Below, in pieces: positions 43,028 through 52,671 of a DNA stretch of 52,671 nucleotides (positions are counted from its first letter, which is position 1; each line of letters starts with the position of its first letter). This DNA comes from Acinetobacter variabilis (GTDB taxonomy: Bacteria; Pseudomonadota; Gammaproteobacteria; Pseudomonadales; Moraxellaceae). The translations under genes were made by a program, and so were the position numbers. The notes beneath the pieces are model-generated. The model was not told the DNA's origin. It did no database searches and saw nothing but the letters and a program-made list of their open reading frames with translations. The stretch is from the NCBI RefSeq assembly GCF_000369625.1, contig NZ_KB850116.1, positions 4,370-57,040 on the forward strand, given 5' to 3'.

Positions 43028-43408
43028 TTATTTAGTTGATTTGATAGTGAAACTATATTCACCATTCATGTTGTGACCATCTTTCCCCATTGTTGTCCAG
43101 ACAACGGTATATTTACCTTTTTTCAGTTTCGGAAGAGCGACATCAAAGGATTTCTTTAAGTCATGAGTAACTTTATATTTTAAAGGAACATCTCTTCGCT
43201 GAGCATCCAGTAACTTAATATTCATCAACATAACCTCTGCACCAAAGTTAAGGGTCAAGTTCTTTGGTTGACTAAGGATAGATGCATTTTCCGCAGGAAT
43301 CGCACTCACTAAATTCACATGAGCGAACGTAGTTGTAGTAGCCACAATCATCGTTGCAGCTACTACAACATTACGTAGAGCAGTCATTTTATTTTGAAAT
43401 AATTTCAT
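43028..43408 (-). CDS. copC: CopC periplasmic copper-binding protein
   Basis: This 126-residue protein has a signal peptide (about 1-29, ending TTTFA) followed by HVNLVSAIPAENASI; the new N-terminal His is the Cu(II) ligand of CopC proteins. The beta-barrel motif ends with YTVVWTTMGKDGHNMNGEYSFTI, with further His/Met ligands. It binds periplasmic copper for CopD. It is 118 bp downstream of Cop box 2 when read on the minus strand. Confidence 0.93.
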   Translation of the reverse strand: MKLFQNKMTALRNVVVAATMIVATTTTFAHVNLVSAIPAENASILSQPKNLTLNFGAEVMLMNIKLLDAQRRDVPLKYKVTHDLKKSFDVALPKLKKGKYTVVWTTMGKDGHNMNGEYSFTIKSTK

Positions 43409-43526
43409 TTACGTTTCCTCTTGATTCGTTAGTTCATTAGAGATGACTTTATAAAATCTATATTTAATGAGACCACATCATCTCCTCTTATATTTCAATT
43501 ATTAGTGAGAGACAGAAACAGGGCGA

Positions 43527-43552
43527 TGACTTCAAAATTACATTTTTGTCAT
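43527..43552 (+). promoter_or_regulatory. CopR-type box 2 between copC and the Met-rich protein gene
   Basis: The same 26-bp pattern as box 1 lies in the 364-bp divergent gap 43409-43772. It could serve copC-copD on the minus strand, the operon starting at 43773 on the plus strand, or both. No gene is seen in the gap. Confidence 0.8.
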
Positions 43553-43772
43553 TTTTAAAAATCAATAGACTCAAGTGATAAAATTATTCAATAGAAATAA
43601 AAAAATTGACTATAACCAGCTACCACCTAAGTAAAACACCGGTGGCATAACCAGCGATCAACTTCATCAAAAGAATGAGTGGAGCAAATAAATGAAAAAT
43701 ACCTCTCTCTATTTGTTTGCTTCATTCATTTAAAGGTTGTATCGGCTGATCAACTGATGGAAGGAAAATATC

Positions 43773-44204
43773 ATGACTTATATCCGCCAAACTTTACTTG
43801 CACTTTGTATAACCACTGCCGCTCTAGGTGCATTAGCCCAAAATCCTGAAGAGCATAAAACTCATCACCCAGAAAATACTCCTCCATCCACAGTCACTGT
43901 TAAAAAGACAGCTACTGGCACGATGACTCCAGACAAAATGGCTGCAATGGACCAGCACATGAAAGCGATGCAAGCCATGCATGAAAAGATGATGGCTGCA
44001 AAAAACCCGCAAGAACGTCAGAAACTTATGGCTGAGCACATGAAACTCATGCAAGGAGGTATAAGCATGATGAAACAGATGGGTAGCCAAAGCATGAATG
44101 CCAATATGGCTGACCGTCAGCAAATGATGGAAAAACGTATGGACATGATGCAATCCATGATGCAGATGATGATGGACTGTATGCCTCCGTCAGCAACTAA
44201 ATAG
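43773..44204 (+). CDS. Periplasmic methionine-rich protein (copper region)
   Basis: This 143-residue protein has a signal peptide (about 1-22) and a Met-rich mature part with some 30 methionines in Mx2-3M arrays (for example MDQHMKAMQAMHEKMM and MEKRMDMMQSMMQMMMDCM). Such helices bind Cu(I)/Ag(I). No named family is certain; it resembles small Met-rich copper proteins of Acinetobacter cop loci. It is the first gene of a plus-strand operon that continues to 48817. Confidence 0.8.
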   Translation: MTYIRQTLLALCITTAALGALAQNPEEHKTHHPENTPPSTVTVKKTATGTMTPDKMAAMDQHMKAMQAMHEKMMAAKNPQERQKLMAEHMKLMQGGISMMKQMGSQSMNANMADRQQMMEKRMDMMQSMMQMMMDCMPPSATK

Positions 44205-44230
44205 TTACCCATGAATTAGGGGAAAGCACC

Positions 44231-44479
44231 ATGAATCACCAACACCAAGAAAATAATTCAGTACCTAACTTCTGGTCTACACGTTATGCCATTGGTCTAA
44301 TCGTGCTGGGTGGTATCGCAGCTTATTTTCTATTAACGGAACATTTAGCCCACGTTATCGGTGCTTTGCCTTATTTATTCCTTTTAGCGTGTCCACTGAT
44401 GCATATTTTTATGCATGGTGGTCATGGGCATAACCACTCGCAGCAAAAAAAATCCGATATATCTGATAACAAAAAATAG
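44231..44479 (+). CDS. DUF2933 small membrane protein
   Basis: This 82-residue protein has two hydrophobic segments (YAIGLIVLGGIAAYFLLTEH and VIGALPYLFLLACPLMHIFM) and a His-rich tail (MHGGHGHNHSQ). It matches DUF2933, a family usually found beside heavy-metal ATPases; the role is unknown. The CPLMHIFMHGGHGH end is a likely Cu/Ag-binding patch. The spacing to its neighbours (26 and 20 bp) indicates an operon. Confidence 0.85.
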   Translation: MNHQHQENNSVPNFWSTRYAIGLIVLGGIAAYFLLTEHLAHVIGALPYLFLLACPLMHIFMHGGHGHNHSQQKKSDISDNKK

Positions 44480-44499
44480 CTCTTATCAGGAGATCCATC

Positions 44500-45150
44500 A
44501 TGAATCATGCGGAATCGGCTTATGGTTTATGGACGCTGGTTATCATTAACTCAGCAGTTTTTATCATGTTCGCTTTCAGTTTTTTTAGACCTTCCACTGC
44601 GCGCGATTGGCGTACATTTGGGGCCTTTTCGGCTTTTATCATTGCTCTATTTGTCGAAATGTATGGTTTTCCTTTAACCATTTACCTGTTATCTGGTTGG
44701 CTTCAAACTCGCTTCCCTCAACTTGACTTACTTTCTCATAATGCAGGTCACTTGTGGTCAACGCTATTAGGTGAAAAAGGTGATCCACATTTTGGCATTT
44801 TGCATATCGCCAGTTACGTTTTCTTGGGCTATGGATTTTACCTGTTATCAACGTCATGGCACGTGCTGTACAACGAGCAACGTCAGCATTCTTTAGCGAT
44901 CACAGGCCCTTATGCGCGCATACGTCACCCCCAATACGTGGCTTTTATCTTGATCTTGCTGGGGTTTTTATTGCAATGGCCAACTTTACTGACACTGATT
45001 ATGTTTCCAATCTTACTCTTAATGTACAGCCGCTTGGCAATTAAGGAAGAGGCTGAAATGAGTAAACAGTTTGGCGCTGTCTATGACAGCTATGCTCAAC
45101 AGACTCCGAGATTTATTCCAAAATTCGGCCATAAAACCACTTTTCCATAA
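44500..45150 (+). CDS. Isoprenylcysteine methyltransferase-like membrane protein
   Basis: This 216-residue protein has five or six membrane helices. The C-terminal [17 protein letters not shown], then [12 protein letters not shown] and [17 protein letters not shown] matches the ICMT/PEMT methyltransferase family with its SAM-binding pattern. ICMT-like proteins occur in many cop/sil loci with DUF2933; what is methylated is not known. It lies between the DUF2933 and metal ATPase genes and is tightly spaced to both. Confidence 0.82.
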   Translation: MNHAESAYGLWTLVIINSAVFIMFAFSFFRPSTARDWRTFGAFSAFIIALFVEMYGFPLTIYLLSGWLQTRFPQLDLLSHNAGHLWSTLLGEKGDPHFGILHIASYVFLGYGFYLLSTSWHVLYNEQRQHSLAITGPYARIRHPQYVAFILILLGFLLQWPTLLTLIMFPILLLMYSRLAIKEEAEMSKQFGAVYDSYAQQTPRFIPKFGHKTTFP

Positions 45151-45161
45151 GAGAATTATTT

Positions 45162-47537
45162 ATGTCAGATCAAAAAAATCATAACCAGGACCATATGGCA
45201 CAGGCTACAACAGACGTACTGAAAGACCCAGTCTGTGGTATGACCGTCACTGAAGAATCGAAATACCATGAGGAATTTAAGGGGAAAACTTACTTTTTTT
45301 GCAGTGATAAATGTCAATCAAAGTTTCATAGCAGCCCGGTGCAATATATCGCTAAACCCGCAACGACGACTGCCGATGCACATACACAGCATCATCAGAC
45401 TACTCAATCCGTTAATGATGCAAGCACAACAGGCACGACCATCTATACTTGCCCAATGCATCCAGAAATTAGACAGGATCATCCTGGAAACTGTCCTAAA
45501 TGCGGAATGACACTGGAACCACTCATTCCCGAGTTAGAGGAAGATGAGAATCCTGAGTTACGTGATTTCCGTCGACGCTTCTGGTGGACACTGCCACTCA
45601 CCATAGTCGTGACTTTTTTGGCGATGTTTGGCCATCAACTGAACCTGTTCGACATGGCAGTTCAGAGCTGGATTGAATTAGTGTTGTCACTCCCGATTGT
45701 ACTGTGGGCAGGTTGGCCATTTTTTTCCCGTGGTTGGCAATCGGTTGTGAATCGCAGCCCAAACATGTGGACCCTGATCGGTCTAGGTACAGGGGCTGCT
45801 TTTATTTACAGTGTGGTTGCGACCATTGCACCACAAATCTTTCCAGACTCATTTATCTCCATGGGTCGTGTCGCTGTTTACTTTGAAGCTTCAGCGGTCA
45901 TCATTTCTTTGACCCTACTGGGGCAAATACTGGAATTAAAAGCACGTTCGCAAACTTCTGCTGCAATTAAGTCACTCCTCGGACTTGCTCCTAAAACAGC
46001 TCGCCGAATCCTGCCCGATGGAACTGAGGAAGATGTTCCTCTGACTCATGTCCATGTAGGAGATTTACTCCGCATCCGCCCAGGTGAAAAAGTTCCTGTG
46101 GATGGTGTAGTCACCGATGGAAGCAGTTCATTGGATGAATCTATGCTGACAGGTGAACCTTTACCGATCACTAAACGCATCGGTGATAAAGTCATTGGTG
46201 CTACCCTGAATACCAATGGTTCATTGATCATGCGTTCAGAGAAAATTGGTTCAAGTACCATGTTGTCTCAGATCGTACAGATGGTGGCGCAAGCTCAACG
46301 CTCAAGAGCCCCAATGCAACGCATGGCTGATCAGGTTGCAGGTTGGTTTGTCATGGCTGTAGTAGCCATTGCCTTGCTTACCTTCTTTGGATGGGGACTG
46401 TTCGGCCCAGAAGAGTCGAGCTGGGTTTATGCATTAATCAATGCTGTGGCAGTACTCATTATTGCCTGTCCTTGTGCACTAGGCTTGGCAACTCCAATGT
46501 CTATCATGGTTGCAACGGGTCAAGGTGCTACTCATGGTGTGTTGTTCCGCGATGCAGCAGCCATTGAGAATCTGCGCAAGATTGACACACTAATCATTGA
46601 TAAAACAGGTACGTTGACCGAAGGACGCCCTATATTCGATCGTGTGGTTGCCGCATCAGGTTTCGATGAATCTGAAGTATTACGTTTAGCCGCCAGTCTT
46701 GATCAAGGCAGTGAACACCCGCTAGCCGAAGCGATTGTAAATGCAGCACACGAACGTGGCCTGTCTCTTGAAACACCAGATAATTTTGAATCAGGCTCAG
46801 GGATTGGTGTTCGAGGTCAAGTGGGCGATCGTCAGTTAGCTTTGGGCAACACAGCACTGATGGAGCAATTAGGTATCTCGGTACAATCTCTGATTCCGCA
46901 AGCCGAAGAGCTGCGTTCAGAAGGTGCAAGTGTGATGCATCTAGCCATCAATGGTGAATTGGCCGGCCTGCTTGCAGTATCCGATCCCATCAAAAAAAGT
47001 ACCCCTGAAGCACTTGCCACCCTGAAGGAAGCTGGACTACGTATCGTGATGGCAACAGGAGATGGTCTCACCACTGCCCGTTCAGTCGCATCACGTCTGG
47101 GTATTGATGAGGTACATGGTGAAGTTAAACCCGCAGATAAACTCGAACTTGTCAGCAAATTGCAGAAGCAAGGTCGCATCGTGGCAATGGCCGGCGATGG
47201 AATCAATGATGCACCAGCACTAGCCAAGGCTGATGTCGGTATCGCTATGGGGACCGGAACTGATGTCGCAATGAATAGTGCTCAAGTTACCTTGGTCAAG
47301 GGAGATTTACGCGGTATCGCGGTTGCCCGTTCACTTTCGGAAGCTACTGTTGGCAACATGAAACAGAACCTCATGTTTGCTTTCCTTTACAATGCCTTGG
47401 GTATCCCTATCGCGGCTGGCGTACTCTACCCATTTACCGGTTGGTTGTTGTCACCCATGATTGCGGCCTTGGCCATGAGTTTTAGCTCCGCTTCAGTGAT
47501 CGCCAATGCCCTTCGCCTGCGACATAAAAAGCTATGA
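45162..47537 (+). CDS. P1B-type copper/silver ATPase with YHS and metal-binding N-terminal domains
   Basis: The 791-residue pump lacks HMA domains. Instead it has a YHS domain (residues 21-62; C25, C47, C51) and a heavy-metal-binding domain [18 protein letters not shown] (about 95-120; C97, C111, C114). These precede eight membrane segments with [33 protein letters not shown] and [13 protein letters not shown]. This architecture is that of SilP/CopF-like exporters, so Cu(I) or Ag(I) is the likely substrate. The next gene overlaps its stop by 4 bp (ATGA), so they are translated together. Confidence 0.9.
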   Translation: MSDQKNHNQDHMAQATTDVLKDPVCGMTVTEESKYHEEFKGKTYFFCSDKCQSKFHSSPVQYIAKPATTTADAHTQHHQTTQSVNDASTTGTTIYTCPMHPEIRQDHPGNCPKCGMTLEPLIPELEEDENPELRDFRRRFWWTLPLTIVVTFLAMFGHQLNLFDMAVQSWIELVLSLPIVLWAGWPFFSRGWQSVVNRSPNMWTLIGLGTGAAFIYSVVATIAPQIFPDSFISMGRVAVYFEASAVIISLTLLGQILELKARSQTSAAIKSLLGLAPKTARRILPDGTEEDVPLTHVHVGDLLRIRPGEKVPVDGVVTDGSSSLDESMLTGEPLPITKRIGDKVIGATLNTNGSLIMRSEKIGSSTMLSQIVQMVAQAQRSRAPMQRMADQVAGWFVMAVVAIALLTFFGWGLFGPEESSWVYALINAVAVLIIACPCALGLATPMSIMVATGQGATHGVLFRDAAAIENLRKIDTLIIDKTGTLTEGRPIFDRVVAASGFDESEVLRLAASLDQGSEHPLAEAIVNAAHERGLSLETPDNFESGSGIGVRGQVGDRQLALGNTALMEQLGISVQSLIPQAEELRSEGASVMHLAINGELAGLLAVSDPIKKSTPEALATLKEAGLRIVMATGDGLTTARSVASRLGIDEVHGEVKPADKLELVSKLQKQGRIVAMAGDGINDAPALAKADVGIAMGTGTDVAMNSAQVTLVKGDLRGIAVARSLSEATVGNMKQNLMFAFLYNALGIPIAAGVLYPFTGWLLSPMIAALAMSFSSASVIANALRLRHKKL

Positions 47538-48817
47538 TAGAGAGTCTTTTTCTTCCACCAGATGTATCAGGCCTGATTGCAGCACTTGCCATCGGCCTGC
47601 TCATTGGTTTAGAACGAGGATGGAATGATCGTGAACTGCCAGAAGGCAGCCGAGTAGCAGGCCTACGTACCTTCACATTGACAGGATTACTCGGAGGAGT
47701 GCTGGGTCATCTACAGCCAAACTTTGGGCCTTGGCCACTAGTCGCAGCCGTATTAGGGCTTTCCCTTTTACTTACGGTATCCTACGCGCGTACCGCAAAA
47801 ATTTCCGGTAATTTAAGCGCTACCACGACGATCGCGATGCTGTTGACATTAGTTCTAGGTGCATATGCATCCCATGGTAATGTTACTTTAGCATTAACAG
47901 CGGCTGTCATCGTGGCTGTATTTTTGGATCTCAAGCCAACCTTACATGGTTGGTTACGCTTGATCGAACATCGTGAATTAACCGCATCTCTACAGTTACT
48001 GGTACTTTCTGTCGTTATATTACCTTACTTACCCAATACGGGTATGGGACCTTTTGCTGCATTAAATCCTTACCAGTTATGGTGGGCAGTGATCCTGATT
48101 GCCGGACTCTCTCTGGCAGGTCATTTTGCCATGCGGCTCACCGGTTCAGAAAGAGGCATACTCTGGACAGGTCTATTGGGTGGTTTGGCATCTTCTACAG
48201 CTGCAACTGTCGCACTGGCACGCTATACACGCCAGCACCCCGTCATGGTCAGTGCTGCTATTTCTGGAACATTGGCTGCCTGTGGCATTATGTTTTTTCG
48301 TATGGTTGTGCTGATAGGCGTCATTGAGCCAGCATTGCTAAGCACTTTTGGTGGTGCAATGATGATTGCGGGAATCCTTCTGCTGGGTATGGCATTGTGG
48401 AGACAACGCCAAATTACCAGCGCTGAAAACAACGATCGAACAATAGAAGCAATGGCTCCTTTTGATCTTGGGACAGCATTCAGCTTCGCTGCTTTCCTGG
48501 CTGTCATGGCAGTCTTGGTCCCGGCAGCAAAACAATGGTTGGGCACCAGCGGTATCTTCGTATTATCGACTATTTCTGGGCTAGCAGACGTAGATGCTAT
48601 TTTAGTCTCACTTGCCCGCCTGCATAGTACTGAAGGCTTAACAACAAATGTGGCTGCTGTCGCGCTAGGGCTGGCCACACTGAGCAACATGTTAAGCAAA
48701 GCGACAATTGCATGGATGACAGGGGGGGCACAGTTTGGCCGAGCTATCATATTTGGCTACACAATTGCCATGATAGGTGCTGGCGTAGCTCTGGCTCTCA
48801 GTTTGAGCTTTATGTAA
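47534..48817 (+). CDS. MgtC/SapB and DUF4010 membrane protein
   Basis: This 427-residue membrane protein has an N-terminal MgtC-like part ([36 protein letters not shown], about residues 12-56) and a DUF4010 half from about 180 ([39 protein letters not shown]). The role is unknown; the family is common at the end of cop/sil operons. The 4-bp overlap with the ATPase gene shows a functional link. Confidence 0.87.
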   Translation: MIESLFLPPDVSGLIAALAIGLLIGLERGWNDRELPEGSRVAGLRTFTLTGLLGGVLGHLQPNFGPWPLVAAVLGLSLLLTVSYARTAKISGNLSATTTIAMLLTLVLGAYASHGNVTLALTAAVIVAVFLDLKPTLHGWLRLIEHRELTASLQLLVLSVVILPYLPNTGMGPFAALNPYQLWWAVILIAGLSLAGHFAMRLTGSERGILWTGLLGGLASSTAATVALARYTRQHPVMVSAAISGTLAACGIMFFRMVVLIGVIEPALLSTFGGAMMIAGILLLGMALWRQRQITSAENNDRTIEAMAPFDLGTAFSFAAFLAVMAVLVPAAKQWLGTSGIFVLSTISGLADVDAILVSLARLHSTEGLTTNVAAVALGLATLSNMLSKATIAWMTGGAQFGRAIIFGYTIAMIGAGVALALSLSFM

Positions 48818-48855
48818 GGTCAACTCGGGTAAATGGAAGATGTTCAAAAAATGAG

Positions 48856-50256
48856 TTAAAATGATTCCCCTTGCATGGATTCACTTTGAAAAACAATGGT
48901 AAAAATGATTCGACCATTGAGGGATTCAGCCTGGATGGTCGCCCCAAGCATATCAAGAATAGATTTTGTTATCGCGAGCCCTAAGCCGGTTCCTTCTTCT
49001 GTTCTTTGTCTAGATGCATCTGTTCGATAAAATCGATCAAATAACCTGGATAGTTGTTCAGGAGAGATTTCAGGGCCTTCATTTTCAATTGAAAATATTG
49101 TGTTATCTAAATTCTGTTGAAGTTTTATGCGTATTGTAGAATTCTTATTTCCATATTTAACTGCATTAGATAATAGATTGCTGAGTGCTCGACGTAACAT
49201 AGCAGGATCACCTTTGACATTTCCAGATCCTGTTTGTTGAAGCGTCATATTTTTTTCGGCAGCTAGCGCATCATAGAAATCAAATAAGGCTGTAACTTCT
49301 TTAACCAGGTCAATATTCTGTAAGTTCTGTAATTTTAGGCCATGTTCTGCTTTTGCCAAGAAAAGCATATCGGATACCATTCGAGCCAAACGTTCTAATT
49401 CTTCTAAATTAGAAAATAGTACTTCTTGATAGGTACTGGTATCTCGTTTACGGGCAAGACATACTTGAGTTTGAGTCATTAAGTTATTAATCGGTGTTCT
49501 AATTTCATGCGCTAAATCAGATGAAAAATCGGAAAGCCTTTCTAAAGCTGATTCTAGTCTGTCGAGCATATCATTGAAGGCAATTGCTAATGATTTTAGT
49601 TCTGTTGGTGTGTGCTCAACTTCTAAACGTTCTGAAAGATGTTGGGCAGAAATGCCTTCTGCGACCTTAGCCATTTTTTGCACGGGTCTTAAACCTCTCC
49701 AGGTTGCAAACCAGCCTAAAAACATTAAACAAATCGTACCGGCTAAACCAATGTAAAAAAGTTGACGCTTAAAATCATTTAAAAAATGTAGATGTTCAGA
49801 TGTATCGATCCCCACAATAATGCGTACAGATTGTATTTCAGTATTTTTGTTTATATCCGTGTTGTAGATCATGCCACGATAGGTCTTATTCTTAATTTTC
49901 CATTTAATCCAAGGGTTATTTGCTGACTTGATTAACTGTTGAGTATTAATGATTGAAGATGCTGAACTAAATAAAATCTGACCTGCCGGTCGTTCTATTT
50001 GGACCATAAGATCATGGTGTCCAACTAAAGCATCTTTCAAATATAGATCAAGTTCTGGAGAATTTTTAGGATGCTGTTGGAGAAGATTCTGAATAAGCTG
50101 GATTTTACCTTCTAATTGGGTACGATCTTGCGTTTCAAAATGATGCATCACTAATTTATGGATGAAAAACCCCATCATAATGAGAATGCATATAGTCGAT
50201 AATGAGAAAATAATACCAATACGAAAACTGATAGATTTGAATAATTTATTATTCAT
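48856..50256 (-). CDS. copS: CopS/CusS-type heavy-metal sensor kinase
   Basis: This 466-residue inner-membrane histidine kinase senses periplasmic Cu/Ag. Membrane helices lie at about 11-33 and 166-184, a periplasmic domain between them, and a HAMP at about 185-240. The phospho-acceptor is H250 in [16 protein letters not shown], and the HATPase has [14 protein letters not shown] and [21 protein letters not shown]. It overlaps copR by 8 bp and is read from the same promoter, facing the DUF4010 gene. Confidence 0.93.
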   Translation of the reverse strand: MNNKLFKSISFRIGIIFSLSTICILIMMGFFIHKLVMHHFETQDRTQLEGKIQLIQNLLQQHPKNSPELDLYLKDALVGHHDLMVQIERPAGQILFSSASSIINTQQLIKSANNPWIKWKIKNKTYRGMIYNTDINKNTEIQSVRIIVGIDTSEHLHFLNDFKRQLFYIGLAGTICLMFLGWFATWRGLRPVQKMAKVAEGISAQHLSERLEVEHTPTELKSLAIAFNDMLDRLESALERLSDFSSDLAHEIRTPINNLMTQTQVCLARKRDTSTYQEVLFSNLEELERLARMVSDMLFLAKAEHGLKLQNLQNIDLVKEVTALFDFYDALAAEKNMTLQQTGSGNVKGDPAMLRRALSNLLSNAVKYGNKNSTIRIKLQQNLDNTIFSIENEGPEISPEQLSRLFDRFYRTDASRQRTEEGTGLGLAITKSILDMLGATIQAESLNGRIIFTIVFQSESMQGESF

Positions 50257-50929
50257 CTTCTACCTCTAATACATACCCCATTCCTCGAATATTCTGAATT
50301 AATTTGGGAGTAAAGTTACTGTCAACTTTACTTCTTAATCGTTTAATAGCGACTTCAACGACATTCGTATCACTATCAAAATTCATATCCCAAATTTGAG
50401 AAGCAATCAGCGCTCTTGGTAAAATTTCACCTCGTCTACGCATAAAAAGTTCCATAAGCGCGAATTCTTTTGCCGTCAGATCAATGCGTTGACCCGCTCG
50501 CGTTACCCGACGTTTTCTCAAATCAAGTTCTAAATCAGCAATCTTAATAATATTACTATCTTCTCTTTGTTGCCCTCGTCTAAGGAGCGTTTTTATTCGA
50601 GCTAGAAGCTCTGCAAAAGCAAAAGGCTTAACTAAATAATCATCAGCGCCTAGCTCTAATCCTTTTACTCGATCTTCGATTTGATCTCGGGCGGTAAGAA
50701 AAAGAATGGGCATTGTTTTACCGCTGCTACGAATATCATTGATAATATTCCAACCATTTAGTCCAGGTAACATCACGTCTAAAATAATTAAGTCATACTC
50801 TTCAGAAAGAGCTTGATGTTTACCCGTTAACCCATCTGTAACCCAGTCCGTAATATAGCCAGCTTCGGATAAACCTTGCTTGAGATAATCACCAGTTTTT
50901 TGTTCATCTTCAACTAATAGTATTCTCAT
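50249..50929 (-). CDS. copR: CopR/CusR-type response regulator
   Basis: This 226-residue OmpR-family regulator has the phospho-acceptor D51 ([14 protein letters not shown]), T79 and K101, and a C-terminal winged helix with [20 protein letters not shown] and [19 protein letters not shown]. It should bind the three 26-bp boxes, one of which (50992-51017) is 63 bp upstream of its own start, so autoregulation is likely. Confidence 0.94.
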   Translation of the reverse strand: MRILLVEDEQKTGDYLKQGLSEAGYITDWVTDGLTGKHQALSEEYDLIILDVMLPGLNGWNIINDIRSSGKTMPILFLTARDQIEDRVKGLELGADDYLVKPFAFAELLARIKTLLRRGQQREDSNIIKIADLELDLRKRRVTRAGQRIDLTAKEFALMELFMRRRGEILPRALIASQIWDMNFDSDTNVVEVAIKRLRSKVDSNFTPKLIQNIRGMGYVLEVEDE

Positions 50930-50991
50930 TTCCGAATCCTAAGTCATTCATTAAAACTATAATAACGTTATAAAACATCTGATCGAGATAG

Positions 50992-51017
50992 ATTACAAAA
51001 ATGTCATTTTCAAGTCA
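50992..51017 (-). promoter_or_regulatory. CopR-type box 3, between copR and the copper oxidase operon
   Basis: The reverse complement of the pattern seen at boxes 1 and 2 (ATGACATTTTTGTAAT end). It lies at the centre of the 148-bp divergent gap between copR and the gene at 51078 and could serve both. Confidence 0.82.
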
Positions 51018-51077
51018 CTTAGATGTTCAGTGCTTCACTTTATTGTAGTAGCAAGAAATTAACTTTTAGAGAAACTT

Positions 51078-51374
51078 ATGAAAACTGTAGTGCGTCGTAG
51101 TCTAACAATTTTAATGTGTGCTGGAACTTTAATTGCTGGTACTCAATCTTGGGCAAAAGATGTATCAACCTCAAGTGCCACTAAAACGGTAAAAGCACAG
51201 AAACCTTGTACAAAACCTTGTAAAATGGAAAAAGATGACAAGACTCAGCAAGATCATAGTCAACATCAGTCTCCTAACTCATCTGACATGTCAAAAATGG
51301 ATCATTCTATGATGAATATGGACCATTCTAAAATGGATCATTCAAAGATGAATATGCCTGGTAGCAATAAATAA
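51078..51374 (+). CDS. Small periplasmic Met/His-rich copper protein
   Basis: This 98-residue protein has a signal peptide (about 1-26, AKD after QSWA) and a mature part with CTKPCKM and then repeats of MDHS-M: MSKMDHSMMNMDHSKMDHSK. Met and His side by side suit binding of Cu(I) and Cu(II). The same DHxMxxM words recur in the oxidase that follows 89 bp later. No named family is certain. Confidence 0.8.
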   Translation: MKTVVRRSLTILMCAGTLIAGTQSWAKDVSTSSATKTVKAQKPCTKPCKMEKDDKTQQDHSQHQSPNSSDMSKMDHSMMNMDHSKMDHSKMNMPGSNK

Positions 51375-51463
51375 TTTTATAAATAGCGAGAAAGAAGTAT
51401 TAAAGTTTATACTAAATATTTGCTTTATTACTTCAATCTTGACCTTTCTAAAGGTGAGATAGA

Positions 51464-52671
51464 ATGTCAAAAAAGTTAAGTCATGTACTCTTAATTGGAG
51501 TTGGTTTATTTTCATCAACTTGGGTAATGGCGGCAGTTAAAGAATATGATTTAACAATCGCTGAACAAACTGTAAATATCACAGGAAAACCGCTAAAGAG
51601 AATTACCGTTAATGGTAAATTCGTTGCACCACTTCTTGAATTTGAAGAAGGTGATGAGGCCGTTATCCGTGTTCACAATAAGTTAAAAAATCAGGACTCT
51701 TCAATCCATTGGCATGGCTTATTATTACCTGGAATTATGGATGGTGTACCTGGATTTAACAAATTTAATGGCATTGCCCCTAATAAAACTTATGAATATA
51801 AGTTTAAAGTCCGCCAAAATGGTACTTATTGGTATCATTCACATAGTAAAGGACAAGAACAAGACGGTTTATATGGTGCTTTTGTTATTTATCCTAAAGA
51901 TAAAACTCCACTAACAGCTGCTGAAAAAACCGATAAAGATTACGTTGTTTTGCTTTCTGATTTTCATAATTCAACAAGTGATCAAATTATGAAAAATCTT
52001 AAAAAAGAAGCAGATTACTATCAGAACCGTCGCGAAACAGTATTCGATGTATTAAAACAAGTTAAACGTGATGGATTAAAGGCAACTTGGCAAGACCGCT
52101 CTATGTGGAATCAGATGCGGATGTTGAAAACAGATATGTCCGATGTGACTGGTTATACATTTTTAATGAATGGCAAAACACCTCAGCAAAACTGGACCGG
52201 TAACTTCAAAGCTGGTGAAAAAGTTCGCCTTCGTTTTATTAATGCTTCCGCTATGTCATTCTTTGATGTACGCATTCCAAACCTAAAAATGACTGTAGTC
52301 AGTGCTGATGGTCAACCTGTAAAGCCCGTTCCTGTAGATGAGTTCCGTATTGGTACTGCTGAAACCTATGATGTCATTGTGGAACCAAAACAAGCACATT
52401 ACCAAATTGAAGCTGAATCTATTGATCGTACCGGTTTTTCAGTGGGAACATTACATGAAGAAAGCAGCCCAGCAGTCAAACAAATTGAGATGCCTAAATC
52501 TCGCCCTCGTGCTTTATTAACTATGGAAGATATGGGGATGAGCCATGACATGTCATCTATGAAAGATATGAATCACGATATGTCTTCTATGAAAGGTATG
52601 GATCATGATATGTCTTCTATGAAAGGCATGAATCACGATATGTCTTCTATGAAAGGTATGGATCATGATAT
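51464..52671 (+). CDS. copA: PcoA/CopA-type multicopper oxidase (cut by the window end)
   Basis: The frame is open from ATG 51464 to the window end (402 codons seen). A signal peptide (about 1-23) is followed by cupredoxin domain 1 with the copper ligands IHWHG (H82, H84) and YWYHSHS (H125, H127). A second domain precedes a Met-rich insert with 10-residue repeats DMSSMKGMxH. PcoA oxidises periplasmic Cu(I) to Cu(II). The leader has KK and not the Tat RR pair. The third domain with the remaining copper ligands and any pcoB/copB gene lie beyond the window. Confidence 0.9.
   Translation, partial: MSKKLSHVLLIGVGLFSSTWVMAAVKEYDLTIAEQTVNITGKPLKRITVNGKFVAPLLEFEEGDEAVIRVHNKLKNQDSSIHWHGLLLPGIMDGVPGFNKFNGIAPNKTYEYKFKVRQNGTYWYHSHSKGQEQDGLYGAFVIYPKDKTPLTAAEKTDKDYVVLLSDFHNSTSDQIMKNLKKEADYYQNRRETVFDVLKQVKRDGLKATWQDRSMWNQMRMLKTDMSDVTGYTFLMNGKTPQQNWTGNFKAGEKVRLRFINASAMSFFDVRIPNLKMTVVSADGQPVKPVPVDEFRIGTAETYDVIVEPKQAHYQIEAESIDRTGFSVGTLHEESSPAVKQIEMPKSRPRALLTMEDMGMSHDMSSMKDMNHDMSSMKGMDHDMSSMKGMNHDMSSMKGMDHD
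52547..52671 (+). repeat. Four 30-bp repeats (plus a partial fifth) in the copper oxidase gene
   Basis: Units start at 52547, 52577, 52607 and 52637, each encoding DMSSMKxMxH with D or G and N or D alternating. The alternating pattern suggests expansion by pairs (60 bp). The last unit runs into the window end. Confidence 0.85.

Noticed and set aside
43833..44153. 106-codon minus-strand His-rich frame
   Set aside because: It is the shadow of the Met-rich gene (ATG codons read as CAT on the other strand) and is not a real His-rich protein.
46832..47227. 131-codon minus-strand frame inside the second metal ATPase
   Set aside because: It is an antisense shadow of a gene with clear P-type ATPase motifs.
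48223..48750. 175-codon minus-strand frame opposite the MgtC/DUF4010 gene
   Set aside because: It is antisense to a well-supported membrane protein and shows no domain pattern.

Overview
The window looks like part of a large, low-GC resistance plasmid from Acinetobacter. The reasons are a Rep_3-type initiator with 22-bp iterons, Acinetobacter-style XerC/XerD (pdif) sites, IS6-family elements close to IS1006/IS1008, a HigBA-type toxin-antitoxin pair, and czc/ars/cop cassettes of the kind found in environmental and clinical acinetobacters. I worked only from the sequence, so family names rest on recognised motifs and not on searches.

Layout. 1-3616 is the replication and partition backbone: a 97-bp direct repeat, an IS5-family element, rep on the minus strand with its operator, iterons, DnaA box and AT-rich segment, then parA, a small partner gene and nine tandem 8-bp repeats (candidate centromere). 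3694-4732 is an IS5-family (IS903-like) element. 5125-9235 holds a DUF4143 ATPase, a DUF4236 protein, and the first three genes of a type-1 BREX phage-defence operon (brxR, brxA, brxB). The BREX operon is cut off in the last codons of brxB by an IS6-family element (9236-10054). 10150-17348 is a czcI-C-B-A-D cobalt/zinc/cadmium efflux block on the minus strand. 17490-22629 has a MerR-type regulator divergent from an unusual cysteine-rich CDF transporter carrying two HMA-like domains, then feoA and a feoB split by an IS3-family element. 22957-27242 is an arsenic operon (arsC-arsR-arsC-acr3-arsH-arsO), followed by a serine recombinase.

28289-32860 is a string of Xer-recombination (pdif) modules with alternating site orientation. 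They carry a frameshifted DUF4145-like gene, an acetoacetate decarboxylase-family gene, two GNAT acetyltransferases, and a candidate structured RNA plus a higBA pair. The last pdif site is cut in half by a truncated IS6 copy. 33085-34897 repeats the MerR/CDF cassette with scattered substitutions and is closed by a complete IS6 copy (34898-35716). 35717-38743 holds decayed czcA and czcD fragments, a tRNA-Leu-like relic, a dsbA gene and a second copy of the IS903-like element.

38762-52671 is a copper/silver resistance region: CopA-type ATPase, a CopZ-like chaperone, CopD, CopC, a Met-rich periplasmic protein, a DUF2933 protein, an ICMT-like membrane protein, a second metal ATPase, an MgtC/DUF4010 membrane protein, CopRS, a small Met/His-rich periplasmic protein and a PcoA/CopA multicopper oxidase that runs off the window. 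A 26-bp motif occurs three times in the long non-coding gaps of this region and is the likely CopR box tying it into one regulon. Together the genes remove zinc/cadmium/cobalt, arsenic and copper from cytoplasm and periplasm. The Xer modules and four IS types explain how the island was assembled and where it has decayed.
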